Shown: positions 15,068 through 23,308 of the stretch, in pieces | Numbering within the stretch: the stretch's first letter is position 1 | Layout: each line of letters begins with the position of its first letter | From: an uncultured Clostridia bacterium | GTDB taxonomy: Bacteria > Bacillota > Clostridia > TANB77 > CAG-508 | Length of the DNA stretch: 38,974 nt | Assembly (NCBI GenBank): GCA_944386685.1 | Contig: CALXCA010000018.1 | Coordinates: 1 to 38,974, forward strand | Direction of reading: 5' to 3' | The notes under the pieces: generated by a model | What the model was told of the DNA's origin: nothing | Databases searched by the model: none | Seen by the model: only the letters and a program-made list of their open reading frames with translations | Position numbers and translations under genes: made by a program

Positions 15068-15574
15068 TTATTCTTCTGGTTTGTTTTTTCTTCTAGTTTC
15101 TTTTTTGATTGGCACATCTTTTACTATTTCTTTAATATCACTTAATTTATCTAATTCTGCTTTTCTTTCCTTAGTATAAATTAATATATTTTTTATTATA
15201 TAATATGAAATAAATAAACATAAACCAAACACAATATATGTTGTATTTTCTATTTCTATTACTCTTGGAATATATAATATTAATAAAGTAAAAATTGATA
15301 TTACCAAAAATTCTATTCCATTTAAAGCTATTGTATCATTATCTTCTTTATATGCTTTTTCGAATATTAATATAGTAAGTATTAAAAAAACAAAACTTGT
15401 TGCTTTTATGTATATTAAAAAAACATCTGGATTCATATATTTTTCTATAATACCAAAAAATACAAAATATATTGTAACAAATGTGATATATATTAAATTT
15501 AACACAACTTTTTGAGACATTATTCGTTTTAATTTTCTTATCTTACTTGTTTTTTCTTTAGAATTTTCTTCCAA
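15068..15574 (-). CDS. Four-helix membrane protein of unknown function
   Basis: A 168-residue integral membrane protein with a basic N-terminal tail (about 18 residues), four hydrophobic segments (about 20-42, 50-68, 85-103 and 112-131) and a cytoplasmic-type, Lys/Glu-rich C terminus. No family recognised. The start is TTG 15574 with AGAGGA 7 nt upstream; the next Met is at residue 19, so TTG fits better. A TATAAT-like sequence lies near 15606-15611. It precedes remA by about 165 bp on the same strand. Confidence 0.65.
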   Translation of the reverse strand: MEENSKEKTSKIRKLKRIMSQKVVLNLIYITFVTIYFVFFGIIEKYMNPDVFLIYIKATSFVFLILTILIFEKAYKEDNDTIALNGIEFLVISIFTLLILYIPRVIEIENTTYIVFGLCLFISYYIIKNILIYTKERKAELDKLSDIKEIVKDVPIKKETRRKNKPEE

Positions 15575-15673
15575 TTTTGGTTCCTCTTTCTTTTTTGTAT
15601 ATCTTATATAATATCACCTTTTTGCACATTTATCAAGTGTTTTTGAATAATTATTTTTATTGCTATTACTGTT

Positions 15674-15985
15674 GGGGATCCTTTTTTGTGCTTGGTGTTT
15701 GTTGCTGGGGTCGGTCCCTTTTTTGTCTGGTGCCGGATCTAAATCATATCATTATATAATTGGTTTTTATACCTTGTGTGTCGCAACCTACAAAAGAATT
15801 TTAATATGTAGGTTGCTCCAAATCGCATTCGCTACGCTCATTTGGTCGCTTACGCGGTATTGCAAACCAATTATATAATGATATGATTTAGATCCGGCAC
15901 CAGACAAAAAAGGGACCGACCCCAGCAACAAACAACAAGCACAAAAAAAGGACCGACCCCAACACAAAAAGGGACCGACCCTAAC
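15674..15985. repeat. Palindromic element P97, copy A
   Basis: A perfect 70-bp inverted repeat (15697-15766 and 15864-15933) encloses a 97-nt core (15767-15863). Outside it are further GGGGTCGGTCC motifs (15951-15982 on the right). The core can form ATACC/GGTAT closing pairs, a 10-bp hairpin GCAACCTACA/TGTAGGTTGC and a 6-bp hairpin CCAAAT/ATTTGG. A 95/97-identical core lies reversed at 28403-28499, but with different arms. No reading frame of note. It fills the 15575-15994 gap downstream of rpmA. Confidence 0.9.
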
Positions 15986-15994
15986 AATAAAAAA

Positions 15995-16273
15995 CTAATT
16001 TTTTGCTGTTGCTGTTTCTTCAACTGGATATACACTTACTTGTTTTTTATCTTTTCCTTTTCTTTCAAATTTTACTTTTCCATCTACTAATGCAAATAAA
16101 GTATCATCACTGCCTTTTCCAACATTAGTTCCAGGATGCATTTTTGTTCCTCTTTGTCTTACTAGGATATTTCCTGCTAAAACAAATTGACCATCTGCTC
16201 TCTTGACACCAAGTCTTTTAGATTCACTATCTCTTCCGTTCTTAATACTACCTTGACCTTTTTTGTGTGCCAT
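15995..16273 (-). CDS. rpmA: 50S ribosomal protein L27
   Basis: Ribosomal protein near the peptidyl transferase centre. The protein starts directly at [19 protein letters not shown], followed by [20 protein letters not shown] and the PGTNVG block. It has no NLQFFAS-type N-terminal extension, which in many Firmicutes is cleaved by the Prp protease, and no prp gene lies between rplU and rpmA. Start at ATG 16273; the in-frame GTG at 16282 is part of the AAAGGAG ribosome site. The C terminus is slightly extended ([19 protein letters not shown]). Confidence 0.97.
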   Translation of the reverse strand: MAHKKGQGSIKNGRDSESKRLGVKRADGQFVLAGNILVRQRGTKMHPGTNVGKGSDDTLFALVDGKVKFERKGKDKKQVSVYPVEETATAKN

Positions 16274-16386
16274 GATTTTCACTCCTTTCAGTTCTTAGTC
16301 TAGTCTTTTCAAGACTGATTTAGGATAATTTTTTCTTTATCTATTATCTCTTTTTTAACTATGTAAAGTTATCTTATTATTTTTTA

Positions 16387-16764
16387 TTAAGCTTCTACTT
16401 TTTCTGTTTTTTCAGCAACTTCTGCTTTTTTTGTTGTTTCTGTTTTCTTTGTTGCTGTTTTTATTCCTGTAATTTCTACTTTTGTGTATGGTTGTCTGTG
16501 TCCTTGTTTTGTTCTTTCATTCTTTTTTGCTTTCATTTTGAAAACAATTATTTTTTTAGATTTTCCATGAACAATAACTTTTCCTTCAACCTTTACACCT
16601 TTTACATATGGATTTCCTACTTGTACTTTTCCATCATCAGATACTAATACTACTTTATCAAAAGTAATTTTCTTTCCTTCTTCTGCATCTAATTTTTCGA
16701 AAAATACTACATCTCCTTCTGCAACTTTGTATTGTTTTCCACAACTTTCAATTACTGCGTACAT
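16387..16764 (-). CDS. rplU: 50S ribosomal protein L21
   Basis: Ribosomal protein that binds 23S rRNA and contacts L20. It has the canonical start [18 protein letters not shown] and the RNA-binding [17 protein letters not shown] block (about residues 78-94). Beyond the usual ~103 residues there is a Lys/Thr/Glu-rich tail ([18 protein letters not shown]), a low-complexity extension. GGGAGGTGC precedes ATG 16764. It leads the rplU-rpmA operon behind a structured leader. Confidence 0.97.
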   Translation of the reverse strand: MYAVIESCGKQYKVAEGDVVFFEKLDAEEGKKITFDKVVLVSDDGKVQVGNPYVKGVKVEGKVIVHGKSKKIIVFKMKAKKNERTKQGHRQPYTKVEITGIKTATKKTETTKKAEVAEKTEKVEA

Positions 16765-16796
16765 TTAAAATGCACCTCCCTTATTTGTATACTCGC

Positions 16797-16859
16797 TAAT
16801 CCTTAAAAAAGGTAGTTATGTTTTATTATAACTTTTTGGAACCTTGACTAAGCGGATTA
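16797..16859 (-). promoter_or_regulatory. Structured rplU leader (L21-leader type)
   Basis: The minus-strand 5' UTR folds into nested stems TAATCC/GGATTA, AAGGT/ACCTT and GTTAT/ATAAC in that order, followed about 15 nt later by GGGAGGTGC and rplU. Location and shape suit the Firmicute L21 leader, thought to let L21 repress its own operon. I cannot confirm the family match without an alignment. Confidence 0.6.
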
Positions 16860-16971
16860 CAGTTAAATATTTTAACATATTTATACATCTTTGTCAATAT
16901 TTTTTTTACTTTTACATATAATTTAATCCACTTTATAGGTAAATTGCATTTAACTTTTCAATTGACTTAAT

Positions 16972-18165
16972 TTAAAATCCTATAATTTTATTATATTCAT
17001 TTATTGCAAAATTATCTGTCATTCCTGCAATATAATAAATAATTGCCCTAGAAAAATCTTTTTCATCTTCAATATTAAATATTATATCATTTTTATAACT
17101 AATATCTCTTTTAAAGTTCCAGTAATTAGACAACCATTTCTCAAATCCTTCGAAAACATCTGGATATATTTTTTTCATTTTTTCAAATTTATCAATTGTA
17201 TTTTCTCCATCATATGCACTTTTTAAGGTTTTAAAAATTTCATTTATAACTAGGTAAAAATATCTTCTAGCTGGTTTTATTCTGTCTGATAAATAAATAT
17301 ATTTATAATTAAATTGTTTTATTTCTTTAATTAAATTAAACATATCTTCAGAAAAGCATAAACCTTTTTCTGGAGTAGAGTTCATACAAATGTCTTGTAT
17401 TAATTGATTAATTATTACCGTATTGTTAATTACTTGTTTTGATTGTAATATGTTATATAATTCTTCTAAATTTTCATCTAAAATTCCTAAAGATATAGCA
17501 TCTTCTATATCTCTTCCCAAATATGCTATTTTATCTGCAATTTTTACTACACATCCTTCCCATGTATATGGGGCATATTGATTTGGCGTTTTATATTCAT
17601 CTAAATTTATATTTTCTTCTCTTGGCTTTAACGTATTTTCATCTATTTCACCACAATGTGATATAATTCCATCACGTACTGCATATGTTAAATTTAAATT
17701 TTGTTTATCTTTAATAAGATCTTCTAAAAGTTCTATTTTTTCTACGTAATCTAAACCATTTTTTTCATGCCAAAAAGTTTCCCCTATTTCATTTTTTGAT
17801 ATATTAGATAATATTTTTTCTCCCTCATGTCCAAATGGACTATGTCCTATATCATGTGCTGTAGCAATTGCTTTTGTTAATTCTGTATTAAGTCCTAAAT
17901 ATCTTGCTATTGTATAGCTAATAGATTCTACATGCATTACATGCTCTAATCTTGTACAAATATGGTCACTTTCTGGCGAAAAAAATACTTGCGTTTTATG
18001 TTTTAGTCTTCTATATGCATTACAGTGTATAATTCTTGTGTAATCTCTTTCAAATTCTGAGCGTAATTCATTTTGTCTTTTATATATAATATTTTCTCTT
18101 TTTATCATATTTTCCCATTTAGGATTACTTTCATTTGCTGAAAATTCTTTAAATTTGTTTTCCAT
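16972..18165 (-). CDS. dgt: dGTP triphosphohydrolase-like HD protein
   Basis: HD-superfamily enzyme that removes tripolyphosphate from dGTP or other dNTPs. It has the N-terminal HCNAYRRLKHKTQVF block, CTRLEHVMHVESI (first His ligand), ATAHDIGHSPFGHEGE with the HD pair, the SHCGEID segment and CVVKIADKIAYLGRDIEDA. At 397 residues it is in the range of the Gram-positive Dgt-like group. GAGAGGA lies about 15 nt before ATG 18165. It stands alone between rplU-rpmA and lemA. Confidence 0.92.
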   Translation of the reverse strand: MENKFKEFSANESNPKWENMIKRENIIYKRQNELRSEFERDYTRIIHCNAYRRLKHKTQVFFSPESDHICTRLEHVMHVESISYTIARYLGLNTELTKAIATAHDIGHSPFGHEGEKILSNISKNEIGETFWHEKNGLDYVEKIELLEDLIKDKQNLNLTYAVRDGIISHCGEIDENTLKPREENINLDEYKTPNQYAPYTWEGCVVKIADKIAYLGRDIEDAISLGILDENLEELYNILQSKQVINNTVIINQLIQDICMNSTPEKGLCFSEDMFNLIKEIKQFNYKYIYLSDRIKPARRYFYLVINEIFKTLKSAYDGENTIDKFEKMKKIYPDVFEGFEKWLSNYWNFKRDISYKNDIIFNIEDEKDFSRAIIYYIAGMTDNFAINEYNKIIGF

Positions 18166-18304
18166 AATTAAATAATCACATTCCTCTCTGCAGTTAAAAT
18201 TATAAATTTATTTTTCAAGTTATTTTAACATTTTTTTCATTTTAATTTTATCACATAAAAAATAAAAACTCAATGAAATTACAATTTAATTTTATTTTTA
18301 AAAT

Positions 18305-18346
18305 AAATGACTCTAATACAGTTATTTTACTATATTAGAGTCATTT
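18305..18346 (-). terminator. Terminator after lemA
   Basis: AAATGACTCTAATA and TATTAGAGTCATTT form a 14-bp stem with a 14-nt loop between lemA (ends 18419) and dgt (starts 18165). The following minus-strand sequence is T/A-rich. It probably insulates dgt from lemA. Confidence 0.7.
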
Positions 18347-18418
18347 GCTTATTTAAGATTTATATTAGCTATATTTTAGTTATCAAAATTCACCAAGCTA
18401 GTATTAACTCACTAGAGG

Positions 18419-19003
18419 TTAGAACGATTCCTCTTCTACAAACCCAAAAATAGATGCAAGAATACTACCAGGTATATGTGTTATTTCTCTATTATATATA
18501 GATACACTCTCATTATATTTTGCACCTGCTACCGAAATTCTGTTAACACTATTTTCAAGTTGTTCCATTAAATCTATATATTGGCTAGAAGATTTAAGTT
18601 CTGGCAAATTGTTTTCTACTAGTGCTATTAAATTGTTTAATTTAATAGTAAGATTTTCATTTGAATTACTAATTTTGCTTAGTTCACCATCTTTAAGACT
18701 TTCGCTAAGTTCTTCTCTTGCAGATGTTATATCATCAAAAATCTCTTCTTCATGTTCTGTATATTCCTCCACAGTAGATACAAAATTAGGCACAATTTCT
18801 AATCTTTTCTTAATCATTGTTTCTAAATTTGTTTCCGCAAGAGAAACATCTCCTTGTAGACTAACAAGATTATTGTATGTAGACATAAATATTCCAACAA
18901 TGATTAACAACATTATTGCAAATGTTGCAGCAAAAGCAAGAAGTCCACCTGTAATTATCTTAACAAATCTGCTTTCGTCTTCTTCATAATAAATGTCTTT
19001 CAT
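18419..19003 (-). CDS. lemA: LemA family membrane protein
   Basis: A 194-residue LemA-type protein: one N-terminal membrane segment (about residues 14-38) then a helical coiled domain with the family block YNNLVSLQGDVSLAETNLE, KRRLEIVPN-like (KKRLEIVPNFVSTVEEYTEHE) and FDDITSAREEL. Function in the family is unclear, though it often accompanies surface proteases. The open frame starts at TTG 19018, but GGAGGA inside it is the ribosome site for ATG 19003, which I use. It lacks the TPM-domain partner often seen next to lemA. Confidence 0.88.
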   Translation of the reverse strand: MKDIYYEEDESRFVKIITGGLLAFAATFAIMLLIIVGIFMSTYNNLVSLQGDVSLAETNLETMIKKRLEIVPNFVSTVEEYTEHEEEIFDDITSAREELSESLKDGELSKISNSNENLTIKLNNLIALVENNLPELKSSSQYIDLMEQLENSVNRISVAGAKYNESVSIYNREITHIPGSILASIFGFVEEESF

Positions 19004-19224
19004 AAACTTTTCCTCCAAATTGCTTATTTAGAATGTGTTAAAATATATGATAGCAATTCGTAAAAATAAATTTTAATCTATAGTCCTCCTTTATTATTAA
19101 GTGTATTTTGAACATTTATAAATTCTTAAATAACTCTCCTCTCAAATATGATTAAGATTTTAGCACAAAAAATGCTAAATAAAATTATACCACAATTTTA
19201 CATAAATTTCAAGAATTTTAAAAC

Positions 19225-20238
19225 CTAATTTATTTTTTTACTACTTCTTGCATGGTTAATTATAGTTGCAATTCCACTAATTAATACAAATAAATAAAAA
19301 TTAATACCTCTACTTAGTAATACTGCTGTACTCATAACTTCTGATGGATAAACATTTCTAAAAATTTCTGTAAAGGCTCCTTCTGTAACTCCAACAGATC
19401 CTGGTGATGGTATTCCTGATACAGTTGCAAATAATATTGATTGCATAGATATTATTTTAAATAATCCATATTCAGAAAATCCTAATGCTCTATATGTCCA
19501 ATATGTTACACTATAATAAATTAAAAATTGAATAATTGTTGTGATTAATATTTTTACAATTAATAATTTGTTATTTTTTATATATACTGCTCCTTCATGG
19601 TATTTTTGTAGTTCTGCTTCTAATTTTTCTTTCTTTTTATCAAGATTCTTAAATTTAAAAAATGTAAGTATTTTTATTGCAAAATTAACTAACCATTTTG
19701 ATAATTTTTTTGAAAAAATTCCTATTATAAGTAATGCTAATGCACTCGCATTTAAAGTAACACCTATTACAAGTAAGGCAATTAGTAAGCCATTTAAATT
19801 TTGATAATTAAAAAATAAGCTTACAAAAGCAATTCCTAAAGTACAAATTTGCATACTTGTTAAATTTAAAAGTAATGCCAAAGTAGAATTAGAAACAGAT
19901 ATTCCATCTTTATGCATATAATAAATTTGCATTGGCTGACCACCACTTGCCGCTGGTGTAACAGCACTAAAGAAAAAACCAATTAAAGCATATTTAAAGT
20001 TTTTTAAAAAATTAGATTTTTCATTTAATTTTTTTAATGTCCTTCCAATATTCACTGCCTCTAGCGAAATATAAATTAACATGCAAAAAGCCCCAATGAA
20101 TACATATCCTATTTTTGCTGACTTAATTATTTCAACTATATCCATTGGGCTTTGGTCTTTTAATAATATATAAAATGTTAATATAATTAATAAAATAAAT
20201 ATAATTGAATTTAAAATAATTTTTTTGTTATCCCTCAT
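19225..20238 (-). CDS. YbhN/UPF0104-type flippase-like membrane protein
   Basis: A 337-residue polytopic membrane protein of the lysylphosphatidylglycerol-synthase transmembrane family (also called UPF0104 or flippase-like). About eight hydrophobic segments are seen, with the family motif AVTPAASGGQPMQIYYM in the middle and a GIPSPGSVGVTEGAFTEIF block near the C terminus. The catalytic C-terminal domain of MprF is absent, so it is not a full aminoacyl-PG synthase. It probably moves or binds a lipid. The AAGGAAAA ribosome site is close to ATG 20238. It lies downstream of the HEPN operon by 84 bp. Confidence 0.88.
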   Translation of the reverse strand: MRDNKKIILNSIIFILLIILTFYILLKDQSPMDIVEIIKSAKIGYVFIGAFCMLIYISLEAVNIGRTLKKLNEKSNFLKNFKYALIGFFFSAVTPAASGGQPMQIYYMHKDGISVSNSTLALLLNLTSMQICTLGIAFVSLFFNYQNLNGLLIALLVIGVTLNASALALLIIGIFSKKLSKWLVNFAIKILTFFKFKNLDKKKEKLEAELQKYHEGAVYIKNNKLLIVKILITTIIQFLIYYSVTYWTYRALGFSEYGLFKIISMQSILFATVSGIPSPGSVGVTEGAFTEIFRNVYPSEVMSTAVLLSRGINFYLFVLISGIATIINHARSSKKIN

Positions 20239-20322
20239 TTTTCCTTATGTCCTTTATTTTTTATTTATTTTATATTATCATACAAAATAAACATTATCAA
20301 CCATATATTTATTAATTTTTTT

Positions 20323-20616
20323 TTAATTTCTTTCTTCAATTTCACTTAATTTCTCATTTATATCAAGCATTTCTGCAATTCCTTTTTTTTCAATATCATC
20401 TGCAATGTATTCATAATATAATTTAGTAAATATTTCAAGTGCTTCTTTACTAATATTTTGCTCAGAAAATTTTTTACTATTATCATAATGGAATTCATAT
20501 TCTTCATCTTTTTCTAGCATTAGTTCACTTATTTTTTCTCTTGGAATTTTTAAGTAATGTTTTACTGGAATGTATTTTAGTATTTCTAAAACTTCATTAT
20601 ATGCTTTTTTTCCCAT
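20323..20616 (-). CDS. Small hypothetical protein, third gene of HEPN operon
   Basis: A 97-residue soluble, helical, acidic protein. It begins with AYNEVLEILKYIPVKHYLKI and contains ELMLEKDEEYEFHYD, followed by a helix-rich C-terminal half. I recall similar short Clostridial proteins of unknown function, but no named family. GAAAGGA precedes ATG 20616, only 26 bp after the dual-HEPN gene, so the two are probably co-transcribed. It could be an antitoxin or regulator for the HEPN protein, or simply a neighbour. Confidence 0.75.
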   Translation of the reverse strand: MGKKAYNEVLEILKYIPVKHYLKIPREKISELMLEKDEEYEFHYDNSKKFSEQNISKEALEIFTKLYYEYIADDIEKKGIAEMLDINEKLSEIEERN

Positions 20617-20642
20617 TTTTATAAAATCCTTTCATTTATTTT

Positions 20643-22487
20643 TTATCTTCCATCATCACTAGAGTTTAATTGTAAACTAGAATTTTTATTTGGCTTAGAA
20701 TCTATGTTTTGTAAATTTGTTCTTGTACTTTTAGATGAATCTGGCTTTTGTGAAGTTTTTGCTTTTTCTTTATTTCCTTGTGTTTTTTGTTTACCTTTTT
20801 GTAAATCTGATGTTTTTACTTTTTGGTTAACTAGTGCTTCTCTTAAAACTTCTGTTTCTAGTGCCTTTCCATCTAAAGATAAATTAATATTTTCATTTAT
20901 TTTTTCACTTATTTTACCAATAATATTTAATAAATTTTTTGCAGAAACTTGCACTTCAAAATCTCTTTCTCTACTTTTTGGATAATATGTTGGAAATGAA
21001 AACATTATTTCATCAAGATTTCTAGTGTTATAATACTTGCTATAATCTATTTGGTACCAACCATGTGCTATACTATTTCTTATATGTGAAAAGAAATTAG
21101 AACTATCAACAACTTCGTCCCCATATTTTGACATCAGTGTTTTTATTTGTTCTTTTTTCTTTGGATTTGTTTCTTTATCATATTCTTCTGGCAAATTCCT
21201 TTTTCTAACATGTTCTCTTCCTTCTTCTTGATAAATTGTTTTAAAACCTGTTGGGTCAATATTTATATAATCGCAAAACTGTTCTTGTCTTCCTCTGTCT
21301 ATTTCTCTAATATAATTAAAAATATAATATGATAAAGACATTATTGTATCTGAATATACATATGGTTTTTTTGCTGATAATAAATTTAGTGTAGCTTTAA
21401 TTGCATTTCTATATTCTTGGCTATTTAAACTTTCAGAAAATTCTTCTTCTGTCATTTGTATTTTAGGATTTTTATCCTTTTGAATTTCTTGACCTTTAGA
21501 ATTAAGCATATTTTGCAATTCAGTCTTTTGCTCAGAATATGTGTTTTGTTCCTTACTTTTAATGTCTTCATCTTCAATATAACTTTTCATTTCAGAATTG
21601 TTAAAATATAGTTGTAATTGTATTAATAAAAATCCAAATAATTGAGAGTCACCTTTTACTTTAATTGGCTCATATACTCTTTTATCTTCTTTTGTTTCTG
21701 CAGTACTATTTATCATATCTGAAATAATTGTATTTATTGCCAAACTTTGGCTTTCTCTTTCTTCTTTAGTTTTTCCTGTAACTTTAAAAGTATCAATTCC
21801 CATTCTATCAATCCATTTTTTTAATGTTGCAATTCTTTTATCTGATAATTCTTGATTACTAATTTTAAAACTTCTTACAAATTTATTTATAGCTTTTTTC
21901 TTATCTGGAATTTCTAAACTTTTTGGATCATAACTTAAAATTCCAACATTTTCATATTGGCAAAAATTGTTATACCAATCTGTATATTTGTCTGCAATTT
22001 CTGCAAAATCTTCAAATTTTATTGCACCTTTTATACTCCCATTGTTTAAATATAGGTATGCATTTTCTCCATCTTTACTAATTCTTATTTCATACATCGA
22101 ATGTACTAAACAATTTCTTAATTGTCTTATTTTGTAATTTTCAGAATTAACCTGCTTTTCTGGAACTGTAAAACTTTTTAATATACTATTTCCTCTAAAA
22201 AAGTCGTCAATTTCATTATTAATTACATTAACACCATGAAATTGTTCTTCTATTTGTATTATTCTTAATGTTTCTGATGATACTTTTGCTCTAAAAAATG
22301 AGATTAATTCTTCTTGTGTTGGTTCTTTTGCTTCATCTTTTAGTTCTTCTATATTTATATTGTTTCTTAGTCTTGTCTTGGAAAAGTTAAGTGCTCTTTG
22401 ATAAAATTTAATTACTTCATCAAAATCACTTATTTTATCTAATACAATAGTTTTTCCTTTTGCTTTATTAGAATCTTTAGTAATCAT
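20643..22487 (-). CDS. Dual-HEPN protein, candidate RNase
   Basis: A 614-residue soluble protein with two exact R-x4-H motifs: RNCLVH (Arg124, His129) and RNSIAH (Arg470, His475). Each is followed by an aromatic and charged strand (YEIRIS; WYQIDYS), as in HEPN RNase domains such as those of AbiF, toxins and Cas13. The first lies after an N-terminal helical region. A long charged linker follows (about 230-350, low complexity), then a second helical region around the second motif. The C terminus (about 555-614) is a Lys/Gln/Ser-rich tail that may bind nucleic acid. GGAGGAAAAA precedes ATG 22487, 23 bp after the Zn-PLC-like gene. Function is inferred; no array or guide source is visible. Confidence 0.75.
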   Translation of the reverse strand: MITKDSNKAKGKTIVLDKISDFDEVIKFYQRALNFSKTRLRNNINIEELKDEAKEPTQEELISFFRAKVSSETLRIIQIEEQFHGVNVINNEIDDFFRGNSILKSFTVPEKQVNSENYKIRQLRNCLVHSMYEIRISKDGENAYLYLNNGSIKGAIKFEDFAEIADKYTDWYNNFCQYENVGILSYDPKSLEIPDKKKAINKFVRSFKISNQELSDKRIATLKKWIDRMGIDTFKVTGKTKEERESQSLAINTIISDMINSTAETKEDKRVYEPIKVKGDSQLFGFLLIQLQLYFNNSEMKSYIEDEDIKSKEQNTYSEQKTELQNMLNSKGQEIQKDKNPKIQMTEEEFSESLNSQEYRNAIKATLNLLSAKKPYVYSDTIMSLSYYIFNYIREIDRGRQEQFCDYINIDPTGFKTIYQEEGREHVRKRNLPEEYDKETNPKKKEQIKTLMSKYGDEVVDSSNFFSHIRNSIAHGWYQIDYSKYYNTRNLDEIMFSFPTYYPKSRERDFEVQVSAKNLLNIIGKISEKINENINLSLDGKALETEVLREALVNQKVKTSDLQKGKQKTQGNKEKAKTSQKPDSSKSTRTNLQNIDSKPNKNSSLQLNSSDDGR

Positions 22488-22510
22488 TTTTTCCTCCGTT
22501 TTTTATATTT

Positions 22511-23119
22511 TTATTTCTCTTGAAAATGTGATATAGTTTCACACATCATTTTGTCTAAAATTTCTTTTGTTAAAATTTTAAATGTATTTTCTGTTTTTAT
22601 TTGTTCATCTAAAAACTTTTCTACTTTTTCTATATCTTCTTTATTAATAGAAATTCTATCTATTTTTTTAGATTTTTCTACTAAGTTTTCTTTATTTAAA
22701 AATTTAGGTTTGTTATCTATAAATAAATTATTATATACTTTAAAATCATCTTGTTTTAATGTTCTTTTTTCTTCATGTGTTAATCCTCTTAATTTCTCAT
22801 TTTCATTAAAATTTGTATAGAAATAATTATTCCATGTATAATCAGTATATAAGTGAATATAGTACCCAAAAATAATTGGTTCTTCATATATTTTGTTTTT
22901 ATATATTTTTTCAAAATTTTTATATGATGGAATTTCTATTTCATCTTGATAATGTGTATATTTATGTTCTAGTTTTGTGGAAATATCTTTTACTATAAAA
23001 CAATTATTTATGTCTGGCAAGATATTTCCTAAATAAAATTCTTCTAGCTTATTTTGTGTATAATTAAATTTTTTGTTTAATCTTTTTGCTATTTCTAAAT
23101 GTATTTTCCAATTTGGCAT
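22511..23119 (-). CDS. Zn-dependent phospholipase C-like protein
   Basis: A 202-residue protein resembling the zinc-dependent phospholipase C / S1-P1 nuclease fold. It begins MPNWKIHLEIA, a common N terminus in this family, and has the YLGNILPDINN block (Gly-Asn...Pro-Asp), an HKYTHY histidine cluster and GYYIHLYTDYTWN with likely metal-binding His and Asp. No signal peptide is visible, so it is probably cytoplasmic, and substrate is unknown. GGAGAAAAAA precedes ATG 23119. It is the first gene of the apparent HEPN operon (23 bp gap). Confidence 0.72.
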   Translation of the reverse strand: MPNWKIHLEIAKRLNKKFNYTQNKLEEFYLGNILPDINNCFIVKDISTKLEHKYTHYQDEIEIPSYKNFEKIYKNKIYEEPIIFGYYIHLYTDYTWNNYFYTNFNENEKLRGLTHEEKRTLKQDDFKVYNNLFIDNKPKFLNKENLVEKSKKIDRISINKEDIEKVEKFLDEQIKTENTFKILTKEILDKMMCETISHFQEK

Positions 23120-23214
23120 TTTTTTCTCCTAGTTTTTAATAATATTATATAAAATTCAATATTAAATTTAAAATTAATTTAATTATCTTTCTAATAAATA
23201 ATATAACATATTAA

Positions 23215-23260
23215 TAAAAAAAAATAAAGTATATAATCTTAAATATACTTTATTTTTTTC
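23215..23260 (-). terminator. Bidirectional terminator after spoIIP
   Basis: AAAGTATAT (23226-23234) pairs with ATATACTTT (23243-23251), with a run of As on the left and TTTTTTT on the right, so it serves both strands. It lies 55 nt beyond the spoIIP stop on the minus strand. Confidence 0.75.
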
Positions 23261-23264
23261 ATTT

Positions 23265-23308
23265 TAGTGAGAAATTTTAATATATTAATAATTGCATAAA
23301 TTTTTCTA
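23265..23308. repeat. Dispersed hairpin repeat R1, copy 3 (reversed)
   Basis: TAGTGAGAAATTTTAATATA followed by TTAATAATTGCATAAATTT is the reverse complement of the 49-91 sequence. It overlaps the last codon region of spoIIP and lies before its terminator. Two of three R1 copies thus sit directly at a minus-strand gene end (priA, spoIIP). Confidence 0.7.

Noticed and set aside
20643..22487. Calling the dual-HEPN protein a Cas13
   Set aside because: Two R-x4-H motifs alone are not enough; length is short, no array or adaptation gene is nearby and no Cas13 subfamily signature was recognised.
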